From contig CAYMSF010000002.1 in NCBI GenBank assembly GCA_964392985.1, positions 61,238 through 125,237 of the forward strand: 64,000 bases of DNA, written 5' to 3'. The stretch comes from CAYMSF01 sp964392985 (GTDB taxonomy: Bacteria > Verrucomicrobiota > Lentisphaeria > Victivallales > Victivallaceae). The stretch's first letter is position 1, and every line of letters begins with the position of its first letter. A program made the translations under genes and the position numbers. The notes under the pieces were generated by a model, which did no database searches, had not been told where the DNA came from, and saw only the letters and a list, made by a program, of their open reading frames with translations. This document shows positions 45,405 through 55,253 of this stretch, one piece after another.

Positions 45405-46553
45405 ATGAAGAAAAAAGTTGACGAAATATGGAATATGATGGAACACCGCCCGCTGCCGGTGCCCCTGTTGATTTTGCTGAGTCTGTTTGTTCTGGGGCTG
45501 TGGGGTTGTCTGGCAATTTATAATGCCACCTGCTACGGACCGTCGCCATTTTATTTTGTCGGCAGACAGTTGTTGTGGCTGGTCTTAAGCATGATTGTGC
45601 TGCTGGTATGTTCAAGTATTCCATTCTCTTTCTACCGGAATAACGCGGAATTGATTGTCGGTATATTTTATGTGCCGTTACTGCTGGTATTGATTTTTGG
45701 CGTTCAAATTAACGGCATGACCGGATGGTTTGCCATTGATAATGTTTTTATTCAGCCCTCGGAGCTGGCAAAAGGCGCATTCATCCTCTCGTTATGTCAC
45801 TGGGGCTATAAAATGGAGCCGGGTTGGCCGCGTTTCGGCGGTATGCTCTTATTGACTCTGGTCTGGACGTTGCCGGTGGCATTACAGCCGGATATCGGTA
45901 CCGCCATGGTATATATTGCCGGTTTTATTGTTATGTTCTGGCTGATTGATGGCAAGCTGAAATGTTTATTAACGATTCCGGCGATACTGTTGCCGATCTG
46001 TGCCGGATTGCTTTATTCCAGCACCTATTTAATGAACCGGGTTCTGGGTTTTTTGAATCCGGAATCGGATCCGCTGGGTATCGGCTGGCATGTCCGCCAG
46101 TTTCAGTTCACGCTTGCCCGGGGCGGTTTATGGGGAACGAAATGGGGCAAAGCGTTATGGGCAAATTCCTATCTGCCGCTTTCGCATAGTGACTCAGTTT
46201 ATGCCTCATTGAGTGAGGCGCTCGGGTTTGCCGGGGCATTGCCGGTGGTGATTCTGATGGCGCTGCTGGTCTTTTTTGCCTACCGGTTGACGCTGAAAGT
46301 TAAAGATGAATTCCGCAAGAGTATTATTCTTGGTGTTGCGATGCTGTTTGCAATTCAGGCCTTGATCCATGTCAGTGTCAATGTAACGCTCATGCCGGTT
46401 ACCGGAATTACGATGCCGGTGCTGAGTTACGGCGGCAGTTCACTGCTGGCAACAATGGCGGCATTCGGGGTTCTGCTCAGCGCTGCGGGCGAAGAGAAAA
46501 ACATTTTTGCTGCTGGAATCTACTACCAACGGGCCGACCATTTGAAGCGTTAA
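45405..46553 (+). CDS. SEDS-family peptidoglycan glycosyltransferase (RodA/FtsW-like)
   Basis: This 382-residue inner-membrane protein with about ten helices shows the SEDS hallmarks. These are the FIQPSELAK motif, QPDIGTAMV, the periplasmic loop with the catalytic-type Asp in LSHSDSVYASLSEALGF, and the late TGITMPVLSYGGSS. SEDS enzymes polymerise lipid II and need a class B PBP partner, whose pedestal domain contacts the SEDS protein. Here the adjacent partner is a pedestal-only protein. Length and motif order fit RodA/FtsW; which of the two is not resolved. Confidence 0.9.
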   Translation: MKKKVDEIWNMMEHRPLPVPLLILLSLFVLGLWGCLAIYNATCYGPSPFYFVGRQLLWLVLSMIVLLVCSSIPFSFYRNNAELIVGIFYVPLLLVLIFGVQINGMTGWFAIDNVFIQPSELAKGAFILSLCHWGYKMEPGWPRFGGMLLLTLVWTLPVALQPDIGTAMVYIAGFIVMFWLIDGKLKCLLTIPAILLPICAGLLYSSTYLMNRVLGFLNPESDPLGIGWHVRQFQFTLARGGLWGTKWGKALWANSYLPLSHSDSVYASLSEALGFAGALPVVILMALLVFFAYRLTLKVKDEFRKSIILGVAMLFAIQALIHVSVNVTLMPVTGITMPVLSYGGSSLLATMAAFGVLLSAAGEEKNIFAAGIYYQRADHLKR

Positions 46554-46610
46554 TTCCTCAGCGGAATAATCCGTCACCCGAATACCCCGCATTAAATAAA
46601 ATCAAAAAAT

Positions 46611-47711
46611 ATGAAAATTGAAAATAATAACATTGTTCCGGAATGGCTGAATAACATTCCTGTTTTCCCGGTAAAATCGCTGCCTCCGGAAAAAATGAAA
46701 GACGGGATTCTTATCCGCTCGCCAAATTGGCTTGGTGATGCCGTGATGACACTCCCGGCATTGATGCAGCTGAAAAAAATGATGCCGGAGTCCTGCGGGC
46801 TTTTTGTTATTTGTCCCGAGAATCTCACCGGTCTTTTTCGCGCTTTGCCATTCGTTGCCAAAATATTTCCGTTGCAACAAACGCATCGCAACTGGACGAC
46901 AAAAGAACGTGAACAGTTGAAACGGATTAATCCCGGCGCGGCAATACTCTTTAACAACTCTTTGCGCGATGCAATTCACCTGCGTCTTGCCGGAATTCAC
47001 CGTTTATATGGTGCGGCGGCGCGGTGTCGCGGCTTTCTGCTTCACCGCAGTTTTAAATTTGAACGGCGCAAAGATGCGGTATTGAATGGTCTTCAGCATA
47101 CTTGCAAATATCTTGCGATGGTTCAAGCGCTTGGCGCACCACCATGGCAAGGAGAACTTCCCGAGTTTAATCTGCCCGCCTTTGAACAGGGGTTGCGCCA
47201 TGAATTAATGCCCCTGGTCAGTCAAAAAAAACTATTGACGATTGCCGCCGGCGCAGCTTATGGCAGTTCAAAACGTTGGGATTCAGAATCATTCAATGCC
47301 GTTGCCGCCTGGTGGATTGAACAGGGCGGAACCGTTGCAGTTCTTGGCTCATCATCGGAGCGCGCCATCTGTCAGGAAGCAATCAAATCGCTGCCTCCGG
47401 ACAAAGCGCAAAACCTTGCAGGAATAACTGATTTGACCGAATTAATGTTAATCTTGCGGCATGCTGCAGTATCGTTGGCTAACGACAGTGGTATCATGCA
47501 TCTGGCGGCAGCGCTGGGCACTCCGGGTATTGCGTTATTCGGACCAACTGACCCGTCAGCAACCGCGCCTGTTTCCGGCAACTGGAAGATTCTCTATCAA
47601 CAGGAGCCTTGTGCTCCCTGTTTCAAGCGTGAATGTCCGCGTAATACTCGCGCTTGCATGACCGGACTTACCCCGGATATGGTGATCGACGAGCTGAAGC
47701 GTTTGGTTTAA
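46611..47711 (+). CDS. waaF: LPS heptosyltransferase II-like (GT9)
   Basis: This 366-residue cytoplasmic, membrane-associated enzyme has the GT9 start RSPNWLGDAVMTLPAL (about 31-46). The ADP-heptose-binding C-terminal domain contains LANDSGIMHLAAALGTPGIALFG, and the family-typical PCFKRECP cysteine region near the end is also present. It would add heptose to the LPS inner core, which supports a Gram-negative envelope. It starts 58 bases after the SEDS gene. The assignment to WaaF rather than another GT9 is moderately certain. Confidence 0.88.
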   Translation: MKIENNNIVPEWLNNIPVFPVKSLPPEKMKDGILIRSPNWLGDAVMTLPALMQLKKMMPESCGLFVICPENLTGLFRALPFVAKIFPLQQTHRNWTTKEREQLKRINPGAAILFNNSLRDAIHLRLAGIHRLYGAAARCRGFLLHRSFKFERRKDAVLNGLQHTCKYLAMVQALGAPPWQGELPEFNLPAFEQGLRHELMPLVSQKKLLTIAAGAAYGSSKRWDSESFNAVAAWWIEQGGTVAVLGSSSERAICQEAIKSLPPDKAQNLAGITDLTELMLILRHAAVSLANDSGIMHLAAALGTPGIALFGPTDPSATAPVSGNWKILYQQEPCAPCFKRECPRNTRACMTGLTPDMVIDELKRLV

Positions 47712-47723
47712 ATCCTGAGTTTT

Positions 47724-50700
47724 TCACGCGAGCCATTTTTTAATTGTGGCTTTGAGTGAGGTGTGACTGATTGGTTTGGTCAGAAAGTCATTCATTCCTG
47801 CCTTCATGCATCGTTCCCGGTCTTCATACATGGCGCAGGCAGTCAGCGCGATAATCGGAATCTGGTGGTTGAGCACACGGGAATTATGGTCGCGAATGAT
47901 TGCCGTTGCAGTTATGCCGCTCATTTCCGGCATTTGAATGTCCATGATTACCAGATCATAGGAATTCTTTTCAAGCATGGCGACAGCTTCCCTGCCATTG
48001 TTAGCGACATCAGAGGAGTGACCGTTTGATTTCAGGATTTCCACGACCACCTGTTGATTCTGGAGATTGTCTTCGACAACGAGTATTTTATGCCGCAATG
48101 CCGTTTCTTTGGGTAATGTAGTCTCTTCGTTCACCGGTTTTTCCTCGACAGTCAGATTCGGATTCCATGCTTCCAGATTGGCGGTGAACCAGAATTTAGA
48201 ACCTCTGCCTGATTCACTTTCGACACCGATGCTGCCTTTCATGAGCGATACCAGTTTTTTGGCAATAACCAGTCCCAGTCCGGTGCCGCAATATTTTCTG
48301 GCGTATGCAGTTTGCGCGTCGGTTTGTGAAAACGGCTGAAAAAGCAGACTCTGTTTTTCCATCGCGATGCCGATGCCGCTATCGACCACTTCCACCTTGA
48401 TGGTGAAAGAGTTATCACTGTGTTTTTCAGACTGGATATTTATCGCTATTGTGCCGGATTCAGTAAATTTGATGGCGTTTTCAAGCAAATTGAAAATAAT
48501 CTGCCGCAATCTGCCCGGGTCACCGGAAACCATAATTGGAACTTCCGGACCGATCAGGCATAACGTTTCCAGTTTCTTCTCTGCCGCCCGCATGGTCATC
48601 AACTCAGTTACTTCATCAATCATTTCATGGAGGTTGAAGTTACATCTGCTTAACTTCATCTGGTTATTGTCCAGTTTTGAGAAATCCAGGATGCTGTTGA
48701 CAATAGACAAAAGCGATTCAGCGCTTTTCCAGACGGTTTCAGTGTATTCTTGCTGTTCATGATTGAGTTCAGACTCCCGCAGTAGTCCGGCCATACCGAT
48801 AATGCCGTTCATCGGGGTGCGGATTTCATGGCTGATAATCGCAAGGAATTCGCTCTTGGCACGATTGCCCGCTTGAGCTTCAAAGACGAGTTGATTGGCA
48901 CGCGCAATGGCATATTGCAACTGTTGATTGGAGGCATCGCTTCTGGCTTTTGCCCGCAGCAGTTCTTCTTCATTCCGCTTGCGCGCGGTGATGTCGCGGA
49001 AGAAACTGGCATGACCGTAATCAACGCCATCCTTGCCGGTAACCCGCGAAAAATAACATTCAAAAATTCGCCCGTCTTTCAGTAGCAGTTCATTGATGTA
49101 ACAGGCCTTGCCGGTTGTTAACGCCGACATTAAAGGTTCGAGTTCATGCAGTTGCGTGGCAAAGCGGGCGATGGTTTGATCATAATCAGCGGATGCGTCT
49201 ACGTTCCACATCTGGCGGAGCCGGTTGTTGGCGGCAATAATTTTTTTCTCCGGCGATATCATCAGGATGCCGTCAATTGAGGCATCTTCGAGCGATTCCA
49301 GCATCGTTTTTTGTAATTTCAATGTCGACTCCGCTTGTTGCAACTGGGTGATATCCCGTATGGTTGCCAGCAGGTGTTTGTGCCCGTTATAGGTAAAAAC
49401 AGAGAGATTGCCTTCAAACCATGATTCCCGCGTGGTGTCAGGGAAGTAATGGGCATTAACTTGACGTGATTCTCCGGTTTTAATCACCTGTTCCGCAATC
49501 TCAATGATTCCGGATTCGCGCCAATAAGGATTATTCCGGAAATTGCGATGGTCAAGTTCCGGATATTCTGCAAAAATTTGATTTGCCACCGGATTGGCAA
49601 AGACCCGTTCGCCACTTTCCGCTTTATATGCGGTAATGCTGACCAGCGCGGTCGAAACAATCTGCCGGGAGAATTCCTGTTCTTCCAGCAATCGTTTTCT
49701 CGCTTCATCAATCATGCTGATATCCTCTGCTGAACATACCACATATTTCACCTCGCCGTCAGCGCCGAGCAATGGCGTCCGGACAATATTGAGCAGATGA
49801 TAGTCGCCATGTGAATCCGGGATAAGTTCCTGTTCATGGGTCTGTGTCCTGGTCTTGAATACGGTTTTATTGCCTGCCTGCAGCATTGTTGCAGTTTCGG
49901 AATTTACCTCATCAGGCAGCGGCTGGTTTTCCAGTTTGTCTCTGGTGACCCCTAAGAATGCCAGATGTGCGGCATTGACGGCGCCGTAATGATTAACGTC
50001 TTTCAAAAACCATATTTGAATCGGAATGTTATCTGCGAGAAAGGTTTGTTCCGCGTGTTTATTCATCAAGGCGTCATAGAGTTCGCGGTGATACTTACGG
50101 TAGAGCGAAAAAATATTCATCACCGTAATTATGACAATGACGATTATTACTGCAAACAACCGGCGCGAATAAATCAATGCCTGCCAATACCCGGCGCTGA
50201 TATCAACCCCCAGCGCCGCAAAAATATGGTTGTTATAGGTATTCCTTACCGGGGCCACAGTTGATACAAACACTCCCCACTCGTCACCTGAAGGTCCTTC
50301 GGCAAAAGCCTTGCCGGTGGTGAAGATTTCATCCAGTCCCGGGAATGGTCCATCGTAAATGTCTCCCGGTTCCGCCGGCGGTTTTTGCGGTATTCCGTTG
50401 TTATCCGGGTTGGTATCGCAGTCCAGATAAAAAAAGATTTTGCCGTTGTTTTTTTTGCCCATCATGTAGATATAACTGATAGCTTTATCGGCTCTGCCGA
50501 TAGCGGCAATTTTTGCCTGCAACCGTTTGTAATCCGGGTTGTACTTATCCGCCTTGGTCCCGGTGAGTTTTTGCAATTCCTCCGCGCCAATGGCGGAAAC
50601 CATGGATTCGTTGAAACGGATCCAGTGCTGTTTCTCTTCGCGTTCAGCAATGCGCCCGACCCATTCTGTAACCACCCAGCCACCGGCGATGACGAATAAA

Positions 50701-51407
50701 CCTGCCGCCAGCCAGAGCACTTCACGGCGGTACGATTTCAATGTCGAAAAATGGTTGGTATGATAACGCCATAGCGCAAAAGCGGTAATTACAATCAACG
50801 CGCAGCTCCAAAGTTCAACCGGTATTCCCGTCCATTTCACGACGAGCGCCTGATTCCATAATGTTGCCGGAAAAACATCCACAGGAGTGACGATGACAGT
50901 GGCAAGACCGTAACACAGCATCGCCACTATCGCAACAGGCAGGCACCGGCTTTCCGGTTTAACCCGCCGCCAGTAACGGAATAGCGCTGCCGCACCGAGT
51001 ACTCCGCCGGGCAGTCCTAATAACAGTCGGGCAAACAGATTGAATCCATCCAGTCCATAACTTGCGCCGATGCCGAGAAAAGCAATAACCGGAATATATA
51101 TCCATGTACCAAAACTTTTGCCACCACGCACCAATAACGCTTTCCGGGCAAAATCCAGCAGAAAGAAAAAGGAAATAAATATTATCGCGGAACGCAGCAA
51201 CCCCATGCCGGAATGCAGACATGATAACTCCAGAATTCCGAGCCATTCACCGCAACCGTGAAACAGCGCAAAAAGGGTTAGCGTTTTCCACGGGAAAAAA
51301 GTCTCGCGGTGTGCCAGTAGATAGGAAACCATTGCCAGGAGTATAAAACTTAAGCCGTAGCAAAAATAAATGTAGTCCATCTGGAAAGAAAACCAGTGCA
51401 TTCCCAT
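47724..51407 (-). CDS. Hybrid sensor histidine kinase with multi-TM N-terminus, Cache-like sensor, PAS domains and receiver
   Basis: This 1,227-residue inner-membrane protein starts with about eight hydrophobic helices (residues 1-260). An extracytoplasmic Cache-like sensor (about 265-410) and a further helix follow. PAS domains come next (about 460-830), then a histidine kinase core with ISHEIRTPMNGIIGM (His near 860) and G-boxes such as GTGLGLVIAKKL. The C-terminal receiver domain (about 1100-1225) carries Asp in VIMDIQMPEMSG. It ends in the receiver, so output needs an HPt partner. The stand-alone HPt at 22203-22553 is a candidate. Confidence 0.92.
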   Translation of the reverse strand: MGMHWFSFQMDYIYFCYGLSFILLAMVSYLLAHRETFFPWKTLTLFALFHGCGEWLGILELSCLHSGMGLLRSAIIFISFFFLLDFARKALLVRGGKSFGTWIYIPVIAFLGIGASYGLDGFNLFARLLLGLPGGVLGAAALFRYWRRVKPESRCLPVAIVAMLCYGLATVIVTPVDVFPATLWNQALVVKWTGIPVELWSCALIVITAFALWRYHTNHFSTLKSYRREVLWLAAGLFVIAGGWVVTEWVGRIAEREEKQHWIRFNESMVSAIGAEELQKLTGTKADKYNPDYKRLQAKIAAIGRADKAISYIYMMGKKNNGKIFFYLDCDTNPDNNGIPQKPPAEPGDIYDGPFPGLDEIFTTGKAFAEGPSGDEWGVFVSTVAPVRNTYNNHIFAALGVDISAGYWQALIYSRRLFAVIIVIVIITVMNIFSLYRKYHRELYDALMNKHAEQTFLADNIPIQIWFLKDVNHYGAVNAAHLAFLGVTRDKLENQPLPDEVNSETATMLQAGNKTVFKTRTQTHEQELIPDSHGDYHLLNIVRTPLLGADGEVKYVVCSAEDISMIDEARKRLLEEQEFSRQIVSTALVSITAYKAESGERVFANPVANQIFAEYPELDHRNFRNNPYWRESGIIEIAEQVIKTGESRQVNAHYFPDTTRESWFEGNLSVFTYNGHKHLLATIRDITQLQQAESTLKLQKTMLESLEDASIDGILMISPEKKIIAANNRLRQMWNVDASADYDQTIARFATQLHELEPLMSALTTGKACYINELLLKDGRIFECYFSRVTGKDGVDYGHASFFRDITARKRNEEELLRAKARSDASNQQLQYAIARANQLVFEAQAGNRAKSEFLAIISHEIRTPMNGIIGMAGLLRESELNHEQQEYTETVWKSAESLLSIVNSILDFSKLDNNQMKLSRCNFNLHEMIDEVTELMTMRAAEKKLETLCLIGPEVPIMVSGDPGRLRQIIFNLLENAIKFTESGTIAINIQSEKHSDNSFTIKVEVVDSGIGIAMEKQSLLFQPFSQTDAQTAYARKYCGTGLGLVIAKKLVSLMKGSIGVESESGRGSKFWFTANLEAWNPNLTVEEKPVNEETTLPKETALRHKILVVEDNLQNQQVVVEILKSNGHSSDVANNGREAVAMLEKNSYDLVIMDIQMPEMSGITATAIIRDHNSRVLNHQIPIIALTACAMYEDRERCMKAGMNDFLTKPISHTSLKATIKKWLA

Positions 51408-51664
51408 CGCCAGCCTTTTTTGCTATATTTATCGATCCATGATTTTAACGCCGTTCAATAAATTACTTTGCCTGCTTCTCAAGAATATAACCAGCCATAA
51501 TAAAAATACTAACGTTTCGCAAGGCCAGGTGACAATTTATGCATGTTTTTCTTCTTTTTAACAACTTTTCAAAACCGCAACAGTCCTCATCAAGGGCATT
51601 TCAGGTTGACAAAATAGCGTAAGAGTATAGAACGTTTAACCGTTGAATTTTGAAAGGAATATAG

Positions 51665-52165
51665 ATGATGAATTTGTACGACATTCTGCAGAAAACTGCC
51701 GCAGATCAGGAACTCAATGAGGACGAAAAGAATTTTATCCGCACCTGGCAGCCGGAAAACCACAATTCCAAAAATATCGAACTGGAAGCGGCGAACGCCA
51801 AACTTAATGAAGCATTGCAGGATATGCAGCTTAAACTTGAACAGGCAGGTAACGATAAGAGCGCCGCTGAATCCATGCTGGCGGAAATGCAATTTCGTGC
51901 CGCCGTCACTAATATCGCCGGCAGATATAATTTCAGCGATCCCGATTACCTCGGATTCAAACTGAAAACTGCCGGTATTGAATTGAATGACGCTGTTCAG
52001 TCGGCCTCTTTTATGGATGAACTTAAGAAGAGCAGTCCGAAACTTTTCAAGGTCAATGCCATTCCCGGTTCCGGCAATGCAATGCATCATATCCATGAGC
52101 CGGTGTCTCGTACTGGCGGCACGATAGAAGCGATGATAGCCGCCGCCCCGCAAATCAAACAGTAA
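51665..52165 (+). CDS. Phage scaffolding-like protein
   Basis: This 166-residue protein has an N-terminal EDEKNF region, a central coiled coil (about 33-70), a globular NISGRYNF-like part and a low-complexity tail. Scaffolding proteins of tailed phages are small, coiled-coil and encoded right before the major capsid, as here (45 bases before its start). No motif proves the role, so it is inferred from position and composition. A TTGACA-like box at 51606-51611 upstream lacks a good -10 partner. Confidence 0.6.
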   Translation: MMNLYDILQKTAADQELNEDEKNFIRTWQPENHNSKNIELEAANAKLNEALQDMQLKLEQAGNDKSAAESMLAEMQFRAAVTNIAGRYNFSDPDYLGFKLKTAGIELNDAVQSASFMDELKKSSPKLFKVNAIPGSGNAMHHIHEPVSRTGGTIEAMIAAAPQIKQ

Positions 52166-52210
52166 TTCAAGCCGCTGAATATAAACATACTTTTGAAAGG
52201 AAAAGTAAAA

Positions 52211-53359
52211 ATGTTGTACGCTTACAGTTTTCAGGATGTTAAACGTGATTTAAGTGATGTGCTCTCCACCTGTGTCGCCAACCAGCCCCGGTTCATCTCC
52301 ATGTTCAAGCCGGGTACGATAGCCGCCAATCAGAAACATGAATGGCTCGAAGACCAGATTGCCGGGCGTTCGCTTTCAGTCGTCGGCGTTGACGAAATGA
52401 CGCTGACCGCCAGCGCTGCCGATACGGCAAAAGTCAAAACCGGAACACTGCTTACCGTGAAAGATGATATGGCGTTGTTTCAGGTAACCGCAAAAAATTC
52501 CGCAACCTCTTTCACTGTCGTCAAAGTCGCGGCAAACGGTTCAGTAAAAACTGCTCCGGCGGTGGCGGATATTCTCAATATTGTTTCCACGCCGATGGCT
52601 CAGGCAACCGATAACGGCGATGGCGAGGAGAATTATCATTTTACCGGCAGGAATTACAATACCACACAGATTTTCCGCAAGGACATTGTTATTTCCGGTT
52701 CCGCGCTGGCGATTGCCGTTTATGGCAATGTGGACAATCAAATCAACCGCCAGACTGCTTTTGCGTTGTCCGAACTTGCCCGCGATTTGAACCGGGTGGC
52801 ATTGTTTGGACGCCGGATTGAACCCGGCGCCGGAGTGAACGGCGAGATTGGCGGACTTTATGCTTTCGCCACCGGTTCCGGTGCGCTTGCCATTACCGGC
52901 GGTGACCACATTTTTGACAGTTATCTGGTCAATGATGCGGCGCAGACTATTCTCGCTGAAGGCGGCAGTCCGGATACGATTATGTGCAATCCGGGTCAGG
53001 CCAGAGTGCTGTCAAGTGAATTCAAGAAATCACTGCAGATTGTCCGTGAAGATCAAACTCGCGGCGCCTACGTTGCGGTTATCGTCAATGAGGTCAACGG
53101 TCAGACGATGAATATTCTTGCCGACCCCGATATGCCGGACACCGAAGCCTGGGTGATGGATTCCGCCGGATTCGCTCTTTCCAGCCTGAAAGGGCGCGGT
53201 ATCGCGGATGAAGACGCCACCCCGAAAGGTTTCGACGGCATCAAACGCATGGCGCTCGGTGAATTGACGCTGGAATTCAAAAATTCCGCTCAGCGGCTCT
53301 GCCGGATTCACGGTTTGAAAACCTCAGTCAGCGCGCTCAATACCCTCCGTAGCGCCTGA
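52211..53359 (+). CDS. SU10-type (DUF5309) major capsid protein
   Basis: The ATG at 52211 (MLYAYSFQDV) follows an AAAGGA ribosome-binding site; an in-frame TTG at 52193 overlaps that site and is rejected. The 382-residue product shows the DUF5309 core pattern: RNYNTTQIFRKDIVISGSA, then VDNQINRQTAFALSEL, ALFGRRI, GGLYAF and the late GELTLEFKNSAQR region. These proteins form the HK97-fold heads of Vi1/SU10-like phages. The terminator-like hairpin after it would raise capsid output over downstream genes. Confidence 0.85.
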   Translation: MLYAYSFQDVKRDLSDVLSTCVANQPRFISMFKPGTIAANQKHEWLEDQIAGRSLSVVGVDEMTLTASAADTAKVKTGTLLTVKDDMALFQVTAKNSATSFTVVKVAANGSVKTAPAVADILNIVSTPMAQATDNGDGEENYHFTGRNYNTTQIFRKDIVISGSALAIAVYGNVDNQINRQTAFALSELARDLNRVALFGRRIEPGAGVNGEIGGLYAFATGSGALAITGGDHIFDSYLVNDAAQTILAEGGSPDTIMCNPGQARVLSSEFKKSLQIVREDQTRGAYVAVIVNEVNGQTMNILADPDMPDTEAWVMDSAGFALSSLKGRGIADEDATPKGFDGIKRMALGELTLEFKNSAQRLCRIHGLKTSVSALNTLRSA

Positions 53360-53374
53360 TCCAACCCCCTCCGT

Positions 53375-53450
53375 CCCCGTTGCCGGTAGCATTTACCCTC
53401 CAAGCCTCTCGCCTCCCGGATGTCAGGCTGCCGGCACGGGGGCTTTTTTT
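53375..53450 (+). terminator. Terminator/attenuator after the capsid gene
   Basis: CCCCGTTGCCGG (53375-53386) pairs with CCGGCACGGGG (53431-53441), with one bulged base, around a large GC-rich loop. GC followed by seven Ts (53444-53450) comes next. It is a strong intrinsic terminator between capsid and neck genes; readthrough would set their stoichiometry. Confidence 0.8.
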
Positions 53451-53467
53451 ATCTGGAGAATCAGTTT

Positions 53468-53827
53468 ATGATTACAGTTGAAAACGCTGATATATATTTT
53501 ACCGCCCATCTGGCGTATGAATTATGGTCGCAATTAGACCAGACGGCAAAAAATAACGCTATAACAATGGCGCAATATGATATCGCCGCCGCGCTCTCCG
53601 GTCTGGTTGACGCAAACAATGAATATCACACCGTCGCTGTTTACGAACAGGCATTGTGGCTGGCACAACATTTTTCTGAACTCAACCGCTGTCAACGCGT
53701 TGTCAGTGAAAATATTGACGGAATGGGCGGAGTAACTTATTCCATGCAGGATAACGCGCTTGCGCCACGGGTGAAACTGCTGCTCAAACTTGAAACTGCC
53801 GCACCTTTCCGGCTTGGCAGGGGATGA
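53468..53827 (+). CDS. Phage head-completion/neck-like protein (DnaT-like family fold)
   Basis: The start at 53468 (MITVENADIYF) is chosen because a GGAGA ribosome-binding site precedes it; an upstream extension from 53420 would run through the terminator. The 119-residue product has the pattern ENADIYFTAHLAYELW...NAITMAQYDIAAAL...VYEQALWLAQH, which resembles the 'DnaT-like' or head-tail connector family encoded beside phage capsids. The exact role is inferred from context. Only 10 bases separate it from the portal gene. Confidence 0.62.
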   Translation: MITVENADIYFTAHLAYELWSQLDQTAKNNAITMAQYDIAAALSGLVDANNEYHTVAVYEQALWLAQHFSELNRCQRVVSENIDGMGGVTYSMQDNALAPRVKLLLKLETAAPFRLGRG

Positions 53828-53837
53828 ATAATTAATC

Positions 53838-55253
53838 ATGAGGAATTCTATGTTTTACGAACATCTTTACCGCCGTCGTCACCATTCATATATTGCCAGT
53901 GAACCATTCTGGCGTCGCGCCGCCGCGGCCTATTCCGGCGGGCAGGCTTATGTGGAACAGGCCTTGATCCGCCATGTGTCCGAATCCGCACCGGAATTTA
54001 TGGAACGTAAAGCGCGTGCTTATTACTTGAATTATCCCCGCAAAATTGCCCGCGCGATTACTCAGTATGTTCTGGCGCAGGAACCGCGGCGCGAACACGC
54101 CGACACAAAGCTGATTGAAGATTTTTCCCGCTCCGGTCTGCGGGTGAATGAAGTGATGCGGCAGTTTTCGACCTATTTAAATATTTTTGGTTCCGCCTGG
54201 ATGCTCATTGATATGCCGGCATTTGCGGGAGAACTTGATGCGGGAGTTCAGGCGGCGGAACGGATCCGCCCGTATGCTGTCGCGCTTAATCCGCTTGAAG
54301 TTCCTGATTGGGCTTTCGGCAGCGACGGCAGATTGCTCTGGGCTGTTATCAGCCAGACGGTTTTTGATAATCGCGACCCGTTTTCTGAACCGCTGGTTTT
54401 GCCCCGGCGCACCTTGTGGACGCGGGAAAAATGGCAGATTATTGCGCCGGAAATGAGCGGGCAGTGTCGTGTCGTCGCCGAAGGTAACCACGGACTGGGG
54501 CAGGTGCCGTTGATTCGCTATGAGGAATCTGACGGTTCCGGCATCAACGCCAACCACTGGTTTGAAGATGTCATCAAAATATCCGACGCCATTTTGAATA
54601 ACGAATCCGAAGCTCAGATGAATGCAGTCAAACAGATGTTCGGTCTCATCGTCATTGGTGAACGGTTTGCCAATCAGGCGAGAAATTACAAATTACCCGC
54701 GACAGGCGCCGGTGATGAGACCTTCAGCCATATTCTCGCCAGAAGTTCCGCCCTGATTGAAACTCCGGAGGAAAAAGGCATTTCTCGATATATTTCACCT
54801 TCCGGCATTGAAACCAAAGCGTTGCGCGATGAAAATATCGCCTTGAAAAAAGAGCTGTTCGATATCGTCGGACTCGCAGTTCAGAAAGAGAGCAGAACTG
54901 AACAGTCGGCGGAATCCAAAGCCTGGGATTATCTCCACGTCGGACAGTATCTTGCGACGCGCGCCGACATTCTCGAACAGGTCGAAAATCAGGCGTGGCA
55001 GCTTTTTCACGACTGGGATAGCGCGATTCCGGTGCCGCAAGTTGGATATAACCGCGAATTCACCAATCTGGAAATTAAAAATACTATTGACGCCATTCTC
55101 GGACTGGCAACTGTCAACGCCGGCGAAGAATACCAGCGGGAAATCGCGCGAGCCGCTGCCGGTCTGCTCAAACGCGTCGCGGGAATTGCTCCGGAAAATT
55201 ATCAGAATATTGTCGCGGAAATAGCCGCCATGAACCGGAGTGAAACAATATGA
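53838..55253 (+). CDS. Phage portal-like protein (DUF4055-like)
   Basis: This 471-residue protein has portal-family characteristics: an N-terminal helical region (RKARAYYLNYPRKIARAITQYVL), a mixed central wing, and a helical C-terminus with a central channel-lining-like segment. Its length matches DUF4055-type portals. It follows the capsid and neck genes, whereas portals normally precede capsid. It overlaps the next small gene by 4 bases (ATGA). No single diagnostic motif was recognised, so the call rests on length, composition and context. Confidence 0.7.
   Translation: MRNSMFYEHLYRRRHHSYIASEPFWRRAAAAYSGGQAYVEQALIRHVSESAPEFMERKARAYYLNYPRKIARAITQYVLAQEPRREHADTKLIEDFSRSGLRVNEVMRQFSTYLNIFGSAWMLIDMPAFAGELDAGVQAAERIRPYAVALNPLEVPDWAFGSDGRLLWAVISQTVFDNRDPFSEPLVLPRRTLWTREKWQIIAPEMSGQCRVVAEGNHGLGQVPLIRYEESDGSGINANHWFEDVIKISDAILNNESEAQMNAVKQMFGLIVIGERFANQARNYKLPATGAGDETFSHILARSSALIETPEEKGISRYISPSGIETKALRDENIALKKELFDIVGLAVQKESRTEQSAESKAWDYLHVGQYLATRADILEQVENQAWQLFHDWDSAIPVPQVGYNREFTNLEIKNTIDAILGLATVNAGEEYQREIARAAAGLLKRVAGIAPENYQNIVAEIAAMNRSETI

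Noticed and set aside
52193..52210. TTG start for the capsid gene
   Set aside because: The TTG codon overlaps the AAAGGA ribosome-binding site of the ATG at 52211.
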